Below, piece by piece: positions 8,040 through 16,555 of a stretch of 64,000 nucleotides of DNA. The notes under the pieces were generated by a model. That model did not search any database, was not told the DNA's origin, and saw only the letters and a program-made list of their open reading frames with translations. Each line of letters begins with the position of its first letter. The first letter of the stretch is position 1. Location of the stretch: positions 825,501 to 889,500 of the forward strand of contig OX352322.1 in NCBI GenBank assembly GCA_947090765.1, in the 5' to 3' direction. The DNA comes from Pseudomonas sp. MM223 (GTDB lineage: Bacteria > Pseudomonadota > Gammaproteobacteria > Pseudomonadales > Pseudomonadaceae). The position numbers and the translations under genes were made by a program.

Positions 8040-8390
8040 TTAGATCGCAACTGGAGTTATGAGATCGTCCAGCGGGCCCATACGCAGCTCTGGAGCTTTG
8101 GCTTTGCTCGGCTTGCGCTGGCGGGTGCGGCGCTTGGTCGGTGGTACCGCTTTGGTGTTGGCATCGAACCACTGGTTCAGGTCAACGCCGCGGCGTGCGA
8201 GGGTCGGAATGCGGCAGAGCTCATCCCAGTCGTTTCGGGTGGGCGTTATGCTCGTGAGATGAGCAACAGGCTGGGCCTGGGTTGGGATAGCTGGAGTTGT
8301 CCGTTTCATGGAGCGCACGAACTCACGGGTGAGGGTGCCGAGCGCGTAGCCAAAACGGAAGCTGGTCGATGGTACGGATACTGCGGTCAT
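8040..8390 (-). CDS. Basic ICE hypothetical protein, 116 aa
   Basis: The start at MTAVSVPSTSF (ATG 8388-8390) has AGGAGA eight bases upstream. The C-terminal third is very basic (PTKRRTRQRKPSKAKAP), suggesting nucleic-acid binding; this is inference. A leader element with the AGTGTTTCTCC motif (8417-8457) precedes it. Family not recognised. Confidence 0.6.
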   Translation of the reverse strand: MTAVSVPSTSFRFGYALGTLTREFVRSMKRTTPAIPTQAQPVAHLTSITPTRNDWDELCRIPTLARRGVDLNQWFDANTKAVPPTKRRTRQRKPSKAKAPELRMGPLDDLITPVAI

Positions 8391-8416
8391 GATGGTTCTC
8401 CTGCGGTTTGGAATGC

Positions 8417-8457
8417 GGAGAAACACTGACCCCAGGGGGAGTGGTTTCCCCGTTGGG
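8417..8457 (-). promoter_or_regulatory. GC-rich leader element with AGTGTTTCTCC motif, copy 2
   Basis: The same plan as copy 1: CCC-N2-CGGGG, AAACCACT, CCCCC-N-GGGG, AGTGTTTCTCC. AAACCACT pairs with AGTGTTT with one bulge. Confidence 0.5.
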
Positions 8458-8496
8458 TTTACTGCGTGTGGAACACTGGGTTAATCGAGGGCGCCT

Positions 8497-8853
8497 TCAG
8501 TCGACCTCAAAGCAGCCACAAGGACAGGTCAGCCAAGTGAGACCGTGGGCGCAGATACCGTTGTCACGGTCTGCGGCTTCAATCTCGAGCAGCTCAGCCT
8601 CAGAAACATAGTCGTATGCATGCCTGGCAAAAGCGAACGCATACTGGACCTCAGCATTGAGGTTTTCTTCGTTGCCGAAGGTTTCTCGCATCCTTTTGCA
8701 AAAGTGCGAGCGAACTACTGCCTCATAAGTTGGATAGCGTTGAACCGCCTCGCCGTACAGCTTGCCGACGGAGTCTTCAATAGCTTCCGATGAGGCTGTG
8801 CCTTGGTAAACAGGCGCGCCTTCTTCAAGATCAAGTTCAGAATGTTGGGTCAT
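8497..8853 (-). CDS. ICE hypothetical protein with Cys-rich C-terminus, 118 aa
   Basis: The ATG at 8851-8853 follows AGGAAA; the longer open frame to 9042 overlaps the leader RNA. The acidic N-terminus (SELDLEEGAPVYQG) leads to a helical middle and a C-terminal GICAHGLTWLTCPCGCFEVD, with four cysteines and one histidine that could bind zinc. It is the first gene behind leader copy C. Confidence 0.65.
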   Translation of the reverse strand: MTQHSELDLEEGAPVYQGTASSEAIEDSVGKLYGEAVQRYPTYEAVVRSHFCKRMRETFGNEENLNAEVQYAFAFARHAYDYVSEAELLEIEAADRDNGICAHGLTWLTCPCGCFEVD

Positions 8854-8879
8854 GAGTGTTTCCTGCGTAGAGAATTGCA

Positions 8880-8920
8880 GAGAAACACTTTGCCCTGCAG
8901 GGAAGTGATTCCCCACTGGG
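8880..8920 (-). promoter_or_regulatory. GC-rich leader element with AAGTGTTTCTC motif, copy 3
   Basis: CCC-N3-GGGG, AATCACTT, CCC-N3-GGG, AAAGTGTTTCTC on the minus strand. AATCACTT/AAGTGTT pairing is retained. It ends 26 bases before the start codon at 8853. Confidence 0.55.
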
Positions 8921-8933
8921 TTTGCGGAAGGAG

Positions 8934-9061
8934 CTTCTATCGACGGATGTCGATCGGTCGTGCTACCAGAAGCTGAACGACCTTGGGGAGGATCACACGA
9001 TTGACGTGCTGCAGCATTACGGATCCGAGCTGCATGGGGCATGTTGCTGACGACGTCAGCA
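8934..9061 (-). ncRNA. Structured leader RNA candidate, copy C
   Basis: Minus-strand hairpins: P0 TGCTGACG/CGTCAGCA (8 bp), Pa TGCAGC/GCTGCA, Pb CACG/CGTG, P1 GGTCGT/ACGACC and P2 ATCGAC/GTCGAT. P0 and the flanking TCACGG are nearly identical to copy B, while P1 and P2 show compensatory changes. A strong sigma70-like promoter lies immediately upstream. Confidence 0.6.
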
Positions 9062-9073
9062 GATCACGGCTTA

Positions 9074-9102
9074 ATAATCGGAGTGGGGAGGGGTTGTGTC
9101 AA
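9074..9102 (-). promoter_or_regulatory. Sigma70-like promoter upstream of leader copy C
   Basis: TTGACA (9097-9102) is separated by exactly 17 bases from GATTAT (9074-9079). The predicted start is a few bases before hairpin P0. Confidence 0.6.
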
Positions 9103-9361
9103 GCGGGAGGGGATGGGAAGGGCGAGAGGGGGAGGGAGAAGGCCGGCTGGATCAGACCTCGAAAGGTGACCCAGCCGTGAATTGAAAAAAAGTTGAAGGA
9201 GCCACCTGTGTCGGAATCGTCGATCCCTGGGCATTGATCGTCTCGATTCTCATCACCTGGCCATTCTCGTGGCTTTGGCCAGCAAACGTGAGGCACGCAT
9301 CCGCGCACAAAAGGAGCCCGGCTTATCGCCGGCGGGCCACCGGCAGGGGGGAGAGTACCCA

Positions 9362-9406
9362 TTGGGTAGCCTGATGGACCTTCGACAAGTCCATCAGGCT
9401 ACCCAA
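9362..9406. repeat. Perfect 18-bp inverted repeat with 9-base loop
   Basis: The arms TTGGGTAGCCTGATGGAC and its exact complement are separated by nine bases. Neither side has a T tract. It could be a strong bidirectional terminator, a nucleic-acid-binding site or part of a transfer origin; sequence alone does not decide. Confidence 0.65.
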
Positions 9407-9423
9407 AGGGAAGAAAAGAGGAG

Positions 9424-9446
9424 GGGCCACATTACCAATGTGGCCC
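9424..9446 (-). terminator. Probable terminator of the pilus operon
   Basis: Stem GGGCCACATT/AATGTGGCCC with a 3-base loop. On the minus strand it is followed by CCTCCTCTTTTCTT. It is the first T-rich hairpin found downstream of pilM. Confidence 0.5.
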
Positions 9447-9741
9447 TTGGATCAAAGAAGCACCGAACCTCTTGAAACTCTATGTGCCTTTGAACTCGAT
9501 CATCACGAGTTAGACGGCTGCGCGACTAGAGAGAGCAGGGAGACACAGGGAGAGCTTTCAACCAGATCCGCACGCCCTTCCCGGAGCTATAGCGTGCTTA
9601 CGGTTTGGCGTTGAGGCGAACCACAACACCTGGGCGCTACTGATGACCGTCAGTAGCCAGCGGGGTTGAACCATTGCTGATGGCATTATGTTGTCGGCAC
9701 CGTACAGATGCAAGCCGATACGCCCTTGCAGCCTGAATTCT

Positions 9742-10182
9742 TTAGTTGAGCGCTACGACCGCGCCTTCGGGTACAAGCGGAGGAATAGTGACGTTCGTCA
9801 CGCCAGCAACTGGCGAGTACAGCAGTCCGGAACGCTTGACCCCAACGGACATCGATTGGGTTCTTTCCACTAGGGCAGCAGGTAGCCCCGCTGGTACGGC
9901 ACCGGTGAAGTAGGTGTAGCTCTGTCCCGCCGTCACATAGGCGGCCAAGCCCGATGGTTTGGAAAACCAGGAGGGAAGCGACAAGGCGGCATCTGCAGGC
10001 GTGCCAGTGTAGGATGGGTTCGCAGCGGCATACTGCGCTGCAGCTGATCGGTAAACGAGGAAGTTACGGCTGACCGAATCAACCGTGGCGTAGTCCGAGA
10101 GCTGGAGAGACTGTTCCTCCTGCAGGGAAACTATCCCCACGGCAATCAGAAGTATGGTTATGACGATCCAGTTGAAAGACAT
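9742..10182 (-). CDS. pilM: Type IVb pilus biogenesis protein PilM
   Basis: 146 aa, as expected for PilM of R64/PAPI-1-type thin pili. An N-terminal membrane anchor (MSFNWIVITILLIAVGIVSL) is followed by a periplasmic domain that begins like a pseudopilin (YATVDSVSRNFLVYRSAAAQYAA) and ends VPEGAVVALN. It is the last gene of the pilus operon, behind the glycosyltransferase. The PilM role in thin-pilus assembly is not well defined in the family. Intact in this sequence. Confidence 0.8.
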   Translation of the reverse strand: MSFNWIVITILLIAVGIVSLQEEQSLQLSDYATVDSVSRNFLVYRSAAAQYAAANPSYTGTPADAALSLPSWFSKPSGLAAYVTAGQSYTYFTGAVPAGLPAALVERTQSMSVGVKRSGLLYSPVAGVTNVTIPPLVPEGAVVALN

Positions 10183-10280
10183 TGCCTGGCCTCCTGGAGT
10201 GCAGAGGGTGAAGTTCAGCCCTGTGGGGCTTTGTCAAGACCAATAGTTCCTGAGATCGCCCCAGCCGCATCATGAGCGTG

Positions 10281-10934
10281 TTAGAAATTCCAACGCAGCA
10301 ACGTTTTCCACATGTTCTTGAGCGGCGACCGCCAATGCTTGCGCCAGTTGCGCTCCCACCAATCATCTTCATTTTTAACCACTTGCTCCAGGTCGCTCCC
10401 AGTTACGCAGGCAGCGTGCTGCCGGAACATCATCGGGAAAACGCAGTGCTGGCGGATAGTGTTTTTGAAAACGACGTCGACAGGTGTGCCGTCATATTGG
10501 GTGTTTGCCAGGATCTGGCAGCCTTCTCGCGAAAGCACGTAGGCATGCAGCGCTACGACGCGTCCACGAGCGATAAATGGAAACCACGTCAGCCATGTTC
10601 GGCCCATGGAGTAGCCCAGGTGTAGCGCCTCGAATCGGTGCCGACGCATGAACCGGTTGATCCATTGAATGCGTGAGGCTTTGAGTTCATAAGGCTTCAC
10701 ATCATCTTCAAACACAAGAATGCGCTCAAGTCCCTGATCCAGGGCAAGGCGAGCCAGCTGCTGATGAGACTCGTAACAACCTTGTTTGGGATCGTGATGT
10801 TTTTGAACGATGTGGAAGTTGACAGGGTTATCGATTACTTCGCCGATGCTTTCTCTGAAGAGCTGGCGGCGATCTTCGCGAGTGTCTAAAGAGATGCAAT
10901 ACACTGCATCTACATCAAAATGGATACTGCTCAC
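10281..10934 (-). CDS. Glycosyltransferase family 25 protein in pilus operon
   Basis: 217 aa. The start of the GT25 fold is visible as VYCISLDTREDRRQLF (sugar-nucleotide binding), followed by ERILVFEDDV with the acidic motif EDDV, and GYSMGRTW. Members transfer sugars to lipo-oligosaccharide or proteins. It lies between pilV and pilM in the same direction, so modification of the pilin or the PilV adhesin is a natural guess, but unproven. There is no membrane segment, so it is probably cytoplasmic. It is not part of the standard R64 pil gene set. Confidence 0.75.
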   Translation of the reverse strand: MSSIHFDVDAVYCISLDTREDRRQLFRESIGEVIDNPVNFHIVQKHHDPKQGCYESHQQLARLALDQGLERILVFEDDVKPYELKASRIQWINRFMRRHRFEALHLGYSMGRTWLTWFPFIARGRVVALHAYVLSREGCQILANTQYDGTPVDVVFKNTIRQHCVFPMMFRQHAACVTGSDLEQVVKNEDDWWERNWRKHWRSPLKNMWKTLLRWNF

Positions 10935-11062
10935 TTCTCAATCCTTGTAAGTGCTGCTTGGAAGCTCGGTAAGGCGGTAAGCCATGATACCCGCTAGAGG
11001 GTGTGTCACAAAGCCATCATTGCTTATCGAGCAGTTGGAGCCGCCGGCACGGCGGCGCTGGG

Positions 11063-12349
11063 TCAGAACTGGCAGCAGAAAATGGTCGAGTAATCGTTGG
11101 AGCCGATGATGATTCCGGGCGTCGTGCTCGAGCGCCAACCCTGGCCGTAGGTGTCCCACCCGATCTTGGTGTAGCCCGCGGGGCAGGCGTATGTGGTCAC
11201 GTCGTTCGCGGCGTACCCGGGGATGGTGTAAGCCGCGCACTTGGGGGCTGTACTGGATGCGGAGCGCCATACCCCTGATTGGCAGGAAAGGGTTTGGCCG
11301 GCAGCGTTTTTGGCGATCAGGCTGTTGTCGCTGCAGGCAGCACCCTCAGCAGCCTGGCCACCGATCGAGAGATACTCCCCCGTCGTAAGTCGCCCAGACG
11401 CGCTGATGCTGCCGTAGGACTGGACCTGACCGGCGACGACGGCACCACCCGTAGCGAGGCCTTTGTTGTTGTAGATGCGCACCCAGTCCGGATCCGACTG
11501 GTAGATGCCGCCGCCCCATTTTTCGTTGTACCAGCCAGTATCACCGCGCGATCTGAACCAGCCGCCCGTATAGGTCTCCCCTGTGATGTTGGCGGTTGCT
11601 GCAGTCACCGTATTTGTCGCCGTCACGTTCCGAGCATTGAGGTCCGCACTGGTTGTCACATTGCCAGACGCAGTGATGGCTGCTGCGTTGTTGATATTGT
11701 GCCCCCCGATGCTGAGGTCGGTGTTCATGCTGTTCAGCTCGGGGTGGCCCGGCACCGCGTTGCGATACAGGTAGTCGTTGGCGAGTTGGCCATCCATCAG
11801 GAACAGTGCGCTTGCGGTATGGCCGGCGCCGGGGTTGATGGCGTAGTTGCTCAGGGTCACTTGCCAGCCACCGCGTACGCCCTGAATCACATTGGTGTTG
11901 CTCGAAGAAATGAAGCCGCCCGGGCCGCCGAGGTTTTCTGCAATTGTTCGAATGCCCAGCTCCGATATGGCCTGGCCACCGGTGGTGAGGACGACAGCTT
12001 CCAACTGGTTGGCATTCGGCTTGCGAGCCAGCCCGACGATCGTCTGGCCAAACCCATTGGTGTCCGTGAACCCGGCCGGCAGGAAGTTCGTGTTGCGAAG
12101 CATCGGTACTGTGATCTGTACCGGATTCGTAGCGGTGGCGCTCGCCAGCACAGTACTGAAGTTGTCTTTGAGGTACTTGCTGACCGCGTCAGCGACCGCC
12201 TTCTGCTTGTCTGCAGCGATCCTGAAGTCCTGGGCGTCCATCTGCTTGATGATCCACACCGAGCCCAGGGTGATGAGCACAGAGAGCACGAGCAATGCCA
12301 TGACGGCGTCCACGCCGAGCATCCCCGCCTGGTTGCGTTTATTGATCAT
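11063..12349 (-). CDS. pilV: Type IVb minor pilin / tip adhesin PilV
   Basis: 428 aa. A short leader ends in a prepilin-like site (RNQAGMLGVDAVMALLVLSV hydrophobic segment). A long pilin-like domain follows, then a C-terminal tip domain with repeated Asn/Thr-rich beta segments and the PilV hallmark SLIAKNAAGQTLSCQSGVWR. Six Cys lie in the final third, including the CCQF end. PilV in R64 determines recipient recognition. No recombinase or inverted C-terminal cassettes lie behind it, so this pilV appears fixed rather than a shufflon. The ATG at 12347-12349 overlaps the end of pilT. Confidence 0.85.
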   Translation of the reverse strand: MINKRNQAGMLGVDAVMALLVLSVLITLGSVWIIKQMDAQDFRIAADKQKAVADAVSKYLKDNFSTVLASATATNPVQITVPMLRNTNFLPAGFTDTNGFGQTIVGLARKPNANQLEAVVLTTGGQAISELGIRTIAENLGGPGGFISSSNTNVIQGVRGGWQVTLSNYAINPGAGHTASALFLMDGQLANDYLYRNAVPGHPELNSMNTDLSIGGHNINNAAAITASGNVTTSADLNARNVTATNTVTAATANITGETYTGGWFRSRGDTGWYNEKWGGGIYQSDPDWVRIYNNKGLATGGAVVAGQVQSYGSISASGRLTTGEYLSIGGQAAEGAACSDNSLIAKNAAGQTLSCQSGVWRSASSTAPKCAAYTIPGYAANDVTTYACPAGYTKIGWDTYGQGWRSSTTPGIIIGSNDYSTIFCCQF

Positions 12350-13279
12350 TCCAGAGGCTCCTAGAGGACTGGTTGGCGATGTCTTGCTCGAGCATCTGCA
12401 GTTGGCCGGCACGGATCTTTTCGCGGATACCAGGTGCGTCGGTTCCAACCAGAGACAGGCATTGAAGTTTCAGCCGCTTGAAGCCAGATGCGTCAGGGAT
12501 CAGGACCTGGTGGATGACGGCAATGAGTCCTTGAGCCAGCAGGTCTTTCGCATTCGGGATCAGTGGCTGTGCCAGCGAAGCCAAGCGCTCAATGCCTTTG
12601 GTGGCGCTGCCGGCATGCCCGGTGCAGATGATGAAATGACCATTGATCGAGGCCTGGACTACTTGGGCGGCTGTCGGTGTGTCGCGTACTTCGCCCACCA
12701 TCAGGATCTCCGCGCGCGTTCTCAGCGCCCGGATCAACGCCTCCTCATATCCACCCTGGCGACGGGAGACTGGGATCTGGATACAGCGCCCAAGTCCATG
12801 CTCGCCATGCAGCAGAGGTTCGGGTGGATCCTCGACGGTCAGTCCCATTCCCCCAAGCTCCTCAAGCCTTGCCGCAACCATCGAGGCCGCACTTGAGGTC
12901 TTGCCGGAGCCCATCTCACCGCAGATGAATATCAACCCTCGTATGCCAGGGTCGAACAGGCTCCGATGGAGTTCATCAGGCAGCCCGAGATCGTCCAGCG
13001 GGAGAATCCGAACCACCGACCTGCTCAGTACGAAGAGCGATTGTGCGTGGAGATCCTGGGCTGGGTAACCCGGTAAACGGCACCATCGAAAATCAGCGAG
13101 AACTCAGGTTCCTGCGTTTTGTTGAAGTGCTCTTGGCAGCGCTCGCGCAGTTGATCAATTTCGACTCCCCATTCCTGAGGGGCAGGAACACGAGTGGGCT
13201 GCCCAGGCAGCCCCTTCACGTCCGCGAAACCGTCGCCGAGGTAGAGGTCGACGAAGTTTGCTTCGGAGATGGCGCTCAC
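12339..13279 (-). pseudogene. pilT: PilT-like pilus ATPase, frameshifted
   Basis: The N-terminal frame (13279-13025) has EANFVDLYLGDG..., LIFDGAVYRVT typical of PilT-type ATPase N-domains. It ends prematurely. The C-terminal frame continues with DLHAQSLFVLSRSVVRILPL, LGLPDELHRSLF, Walker A GEMGSGKTS, EDPPEP, and the Walker B/His-box region ILMVGEVRD...NGHFIICTGHAG. Adding one C to the CCC run near 13062 joins the two frames (TQPQDLHAQS). In this operon type, PilT is the second ATPase beside PilQ. It overlaps pilV by 11 bases. Confidence 0.75.
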
Positions 13280-13290
13280 ACCAAGCTCCT

Positions 13291-13806
13291 TCAGTAGGTG
13301 GTCCAGGTCATGGTGTTGGCGTTGTTCGAGCAGCTGGTGGTTGCTGCAGTCGCTAGTACTTCACCCGTGGTCGCCGTGCCGCCATTGATTGCGGTAGTGG
13401 TCTGCTTGTCTTTGGCCACCTTGGTTGCCAAAGTGATACAGGCGCTTTTCGGAACGTTGGCTTCGGAGATAGTGAAGGTCATACCGTTGCTGACGACCGT
13501 CACGGCACCATTCCACTGGTTCACCAGGGTGGTGCCGGAAATCCCCATCGAGCCGGTGCCTTCGATGTTGATCAGGGACGTTACCAGGCTCTGCCCGGAC
13601 GTCCCGTAGCCAGTGGAGCCTTTAAGCTTTTTGGTGTTTGCGATCAGGGTGCTGATGTTGCTCTGTTCGATCGCGACATCGGAGTTGCCGATCATTCTCC
13701 AGCTCATCCAGACGATGAAACCGATCGCAACCGCGATCAGCATCAGCCAGAAAACACCGTCAATCGACAGGAAGCCGGCTTGTGTACGTTTTGCACGAGT
13801 TACCAT
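13291..13806 (-). CDS. pilS: Type IVb major pilin PilS
   Basis: 171 aa with the short basic leader MVTRAKRTQAG followed by FLSIDGVFWLMLIAVAIGFI, a class-B prepilin N-terminus cleaved after Gly. The mature domain has two Cys (KSACITL and TTSCSNN) suited to the C-terminal disulphide loop. PilS forms the thin-pilus shaft. It lies between pilR and pilT as in R64/PAPI-1 order. The ATG at 13804-13806 is preceded by AAGGAGT. Processing may be by the ICE peptidase at 30,497 or host PilD. Confidence 0.85.
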   Translation of the reverse strand: MVTRAKRTQAGFLSIDGVFWLMLIAVAIGFIVWMSWRMIGNSDVAIEQSNISTLIANTKKLKGSTGYGTSGQSLVTSLINIEGTGSMGISGTTLVNQWNGAVTVVSNGMTFTISEANVPKSACITLATKVAKDKQTTTAINGGTATTGEVLATAATTSCSNNANTMTWTTY

Positions 13807-13829
13807 GCTTGTTACTCCTTGGTTACTGT

Positions 13830-14996
13830 TTAAAAGCTGGTTGAGTCCATTACGCTTCCGGCCATCTGGAAGATCCCGATGACCACGAGGATCATCAGGA
13901 CGCCCATGCACACCGAGGACATGGCGATCAGGAATTTGGAAGTCGCATCAACGCGAAGAAGGGTTTGCTCTAGCCAGCGATTGGCAAAGCGCTCCATGGA
14001 CTCCGCGAATCCCTTGCGGGTCGCCAGGACCTCCAGATAGTGGATGGCCATCGCATCGGGAAATTGGTGTCCGGCGAGCTTCAGCGCTTCGCCGAAGTTT
14101 TTGCCTGAGCTCACGCCGTAGTGAATCGCGTCGAGCCTTTCGCTGAGCCAAGGTGGAGCGCTCCTGTTGAGGATGGCTAAGGCATCCAGCTGGTTGATGC
14201 CGGTGCGCAACATCACCGACATGTTCAACAGGAAAATTGAGCCGTGCAGAACCTTGTACAGAGACCAAGGTGGGAACGACTCAACGCGAAGGCGCGCGAC
14301 TTGCAGAACCCTGCTCACCTGTACCTGCCAGGTCGGGCTGTCAGGTTTGATCTTGAGCCCGCAAAATACGGGTAGCGTGGTTACAGCAATGGCGATCACC
14401 GCCAGCAGGCCGATCAGTATTGCCAAACCGTAATGGGTGACGAGGTTGGACAGGTGGTAAAGCAGCGCCGGAATACCTGTCCAGGATTCTGGGTCCGATC
14501 GCCTTGTCATTGAAGGGACCATCCATAGGGCGATCACATACAAGAGCGCCCACATCAGGCTCCAGGTCAGCGATGGAAGCGCAACTACTGATCGGACCAG
14601 CCGGCCAATGCGCTGGCGGATCTCGATGATCCGCACGCAATCACGAAACGCCTGCACCAGGTTCCCGGTTTCTTCTCCCGTCTCGATCAGTGACGCTTCA
14701 TCGTAAGGAACGTGAGCCCTGCAGGAGTGCGCCAGGGACTTCCCCCCACGTACTGTCATTGCGATCTCGCCGCAGATTATCGATACCGGATGCAGCTCCT
14801 TGCCGTTGTTGCTGAAGGCTTTTTCAACCGTCTCCAGAGCAACCTCGATCGGGATCCCGTCCTCGAGCACGCCCATGAGGCTCTCGTAGAATTGGACGCG
14901 CTCCTTCTTCCCGAATTGCTTGGCATAGAAGGTCTCGACCCAACCTCGGGACGCCTCTTTCAAACCAGCTCGGAAGTCTTGGAGCGCATCAAACAT
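13830..14996 (-). CDS. pilR: Type IVb pilus inner membrane platform protein PilR
   Basis: 388 aa, the usual length of GspF/PilC-family platform proteins. It has two T2SS-F domains (about residues 30-150 and 235-355), with a membrane segment after the first (LTWSLMWALLYVIALWMVP, plus YGLAILIGLLAVIAIAV) and another at the C-terminus (FLIAMSSVCMGVLMILVVIGIF). It works with PilQ to assemble PilS. It overlaps pilQ by 8 bases. Intact. Confidence 0.85.
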   Translation of the reverse strand: MFDALQDFRAGLKEASRGWVETFYAKQFGKKERVQFYESLMGVLEDGIPIEVALETVEKAFSNNGKELHPVSIICGEIAMTVRGGKSLAHSCRAHVPYDEASLIETGEETGNLVQAFRDCVRIIEIRQRIGRLVRSVVALPSLTWSLMWALLYVIALWMVPSMTRRSDPESWTGIPALLYHLSNLVTHYGLAILIGLLAVIAIAVTTLPVFCGLKIKPDSPTWQVQVSRVLQVARLRVESFPPWSLYKVLHGSIFLLNMSVMLRTGINQLDALAILNRSAPPWLSERLDAIHYGVSSGKNFGEALKLAGHQFPDAMAIHYLEVLATRKGFAESMERFANRWLEQTLLRVDATSKFLIAMSSVCMGVLMILVVIGIFQMAGSVMDSTSF

Positions 14997-16544
14997 GGGA
15001 GAGCTCGACTAACTGGCGGTCAAAATCGAGCGGACCAATAATGGTCTCTGCGTGCCGAGGATCGATACTTCCCATTTCGATCTTTGTAATGGCATGAGCG
15101 ATCTTGGTAATGCCCCCCATCTCCTTAACCCAATGCCTACGCGCAGCGCTGGCACCTCTCTCTGAGAAGACACCCATGAACTGCATGTCGGTGAGCAACA
15201 CCTCACCTACTACGGTTCGATCGACGACACCGAGATTTCTACAGCATGAGCAGCCTTCGCCGCGCAGATTGACCTGGTCGACGATCCTCAGTTTTTCAAG
15301 GCGAGAAAGTAGGCCGGGAGTGATCGTCCCGAGGTTCCTAGACAATGGAACGCGACATGAAGGGCAGAGAACTGGAAGCAGGGACTGGTTGATGATGCCG
15401 GTGGTGAGGGCAGGATCCGTCACCAGGTACTTGGGTACCCCCATGTCGATCAGGCGCTGAAGGGAAGCGACAGCGTTATTCGTGTGCAACGTCGACCAAA
15501 CCTGGTGACCTGTCATCCCTCCGCTGTAAGCGGCCTGGGCCGACTCAACGTCCCGCAGTTCTCCGTACATCAAAATGTCAGGATCCAGGCGGACTGAGTT
15601 TTTGATGCCGTGATTCCAAGTCTCACCGCTACTCAATGGGGATTGATTGGCTTTTAGCGGATACTCGGGTGGATCCTCGAGAGTCAGAAGGTGCTTCGTA
15701 CCCTGCGTCTCGTCGTGGAGTAAGTTCAGGTTCACCTGCAGCGATTTTGACTTTCCGGAGCCAGTCGGACCGGTGATCAAGTTCACCCCATACGGCAGAC
15801 TCCGAAGGCGCGCGAACTGTTCGATTTGCGCCGGCAAGAAGCCCAAGTGTTCGAGCGTCATCTTTTTTTGATCGTCGTAAAGAAGCCGCATGACCATCAG
15901 CGGACCGTCCACGAGAGGGCGCGTAGCTACCCTGGCACCGAACAACCCAAGCTGTTGCACGAATTCCCGACCAACGCGCGCGTCTTGCGCGATCTGCGGT
16001 TGGTAGTGATCTTTGGTGACGTCACACATGCTGTTGTAGAGCGCTGAACACAGCTCCAGACCGACCAGGCTTGACTCCTGGCGTGCCTCCCAGAGCAGTC
16101 CATGTAGGCGGTAGAAGATCTTGGAAATGTCGTGGCCAACAACGATGTGTACGTCACTGGCCCCGCGTCGATGGGCATCACCCAGTATCTGCAGGGCATG
16201 GGCCTGACGGTCGGTATCGACTTGCGCGAGACCCACGCCGGCCTGGGCGGAGGTTTGGTAAAGCGCCTTGATGTCTGTCATCGAGCACGTCGAGATCGTG
16301 TAGTCGAACCCTGCGTGGTCGAGCCTGATCCATGAAAGCCATCACCCAAGGATCAGTCTGGTGCTGGGTCGACACATGAAGTGTGCCGTCTTCGGTTAGC
16401 GCGCAGTAAAGACGCAACTCGGGCTTTACCTCGAATCTGCCCCCTGGGGCCGTCAAGACGGTACAGGCAGGGGAGAACAGAGCCTGCTGTGCCGGCATCT
16501 GCCGACAGACTATCGGCAGGGTTTGGAGCTGTAAGGACGGTCAC
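14989..16544 (-). pseudogene. pilQ: Type IVb pilus assembly ATPase PilQ, two frameshifts near the N-terminus
   Basis: The main open part (from 16281) has Walker A GPTGSGKS, Asp box LLTLEDPPEYP, Walker B ILMYGELRD, His box STLHTNNA and a zinc motif CPSCR...CSCCR, all typical of PilQ/GspE ATPases. The true N-terminus lies upstream in two other frames: MTVLTAPNPADS (16544), then FEVKPELRLYC...DPWVMAFMDQ, then LDHAGFDYTIS into the main frame. Single-base insertions in the G run near 16450 and near 16318 would produce this. Without correction the protein lacks about 85 residues. Confidence 0.75.
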
Positions 16545-16555
16545 TGGGCGCTACC

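Larger units (their letters stand above)
9103..9741. other. Gene-free stretch with inverted repeats
   Basis: No convincing gene. It holds the 18-bp inverted repeat at 9362-9406, the terminator-like hairpin at 9424-9446, and a further palindrome GCTACTGA/TCAGTAGC (9636-9657) reminiscent of hairpin P0. Open frames here are short and of unnatural composition. Confidence 0.6.

Noticed and set aside
9099..9362. 87-aa minus-strand open frame
   Set aside because: Proline/glycine-rich low-complexity product with no ribosome site; it overlaps the gene-free inverted-repeat region.
10935..11270. Shufflon (invertible pilV C-terminal cassettes)
   Set aside because: No inverted alternative C-termini, no 19-bp sfx-like repeats noticed and no recombinase gene next to pilV.
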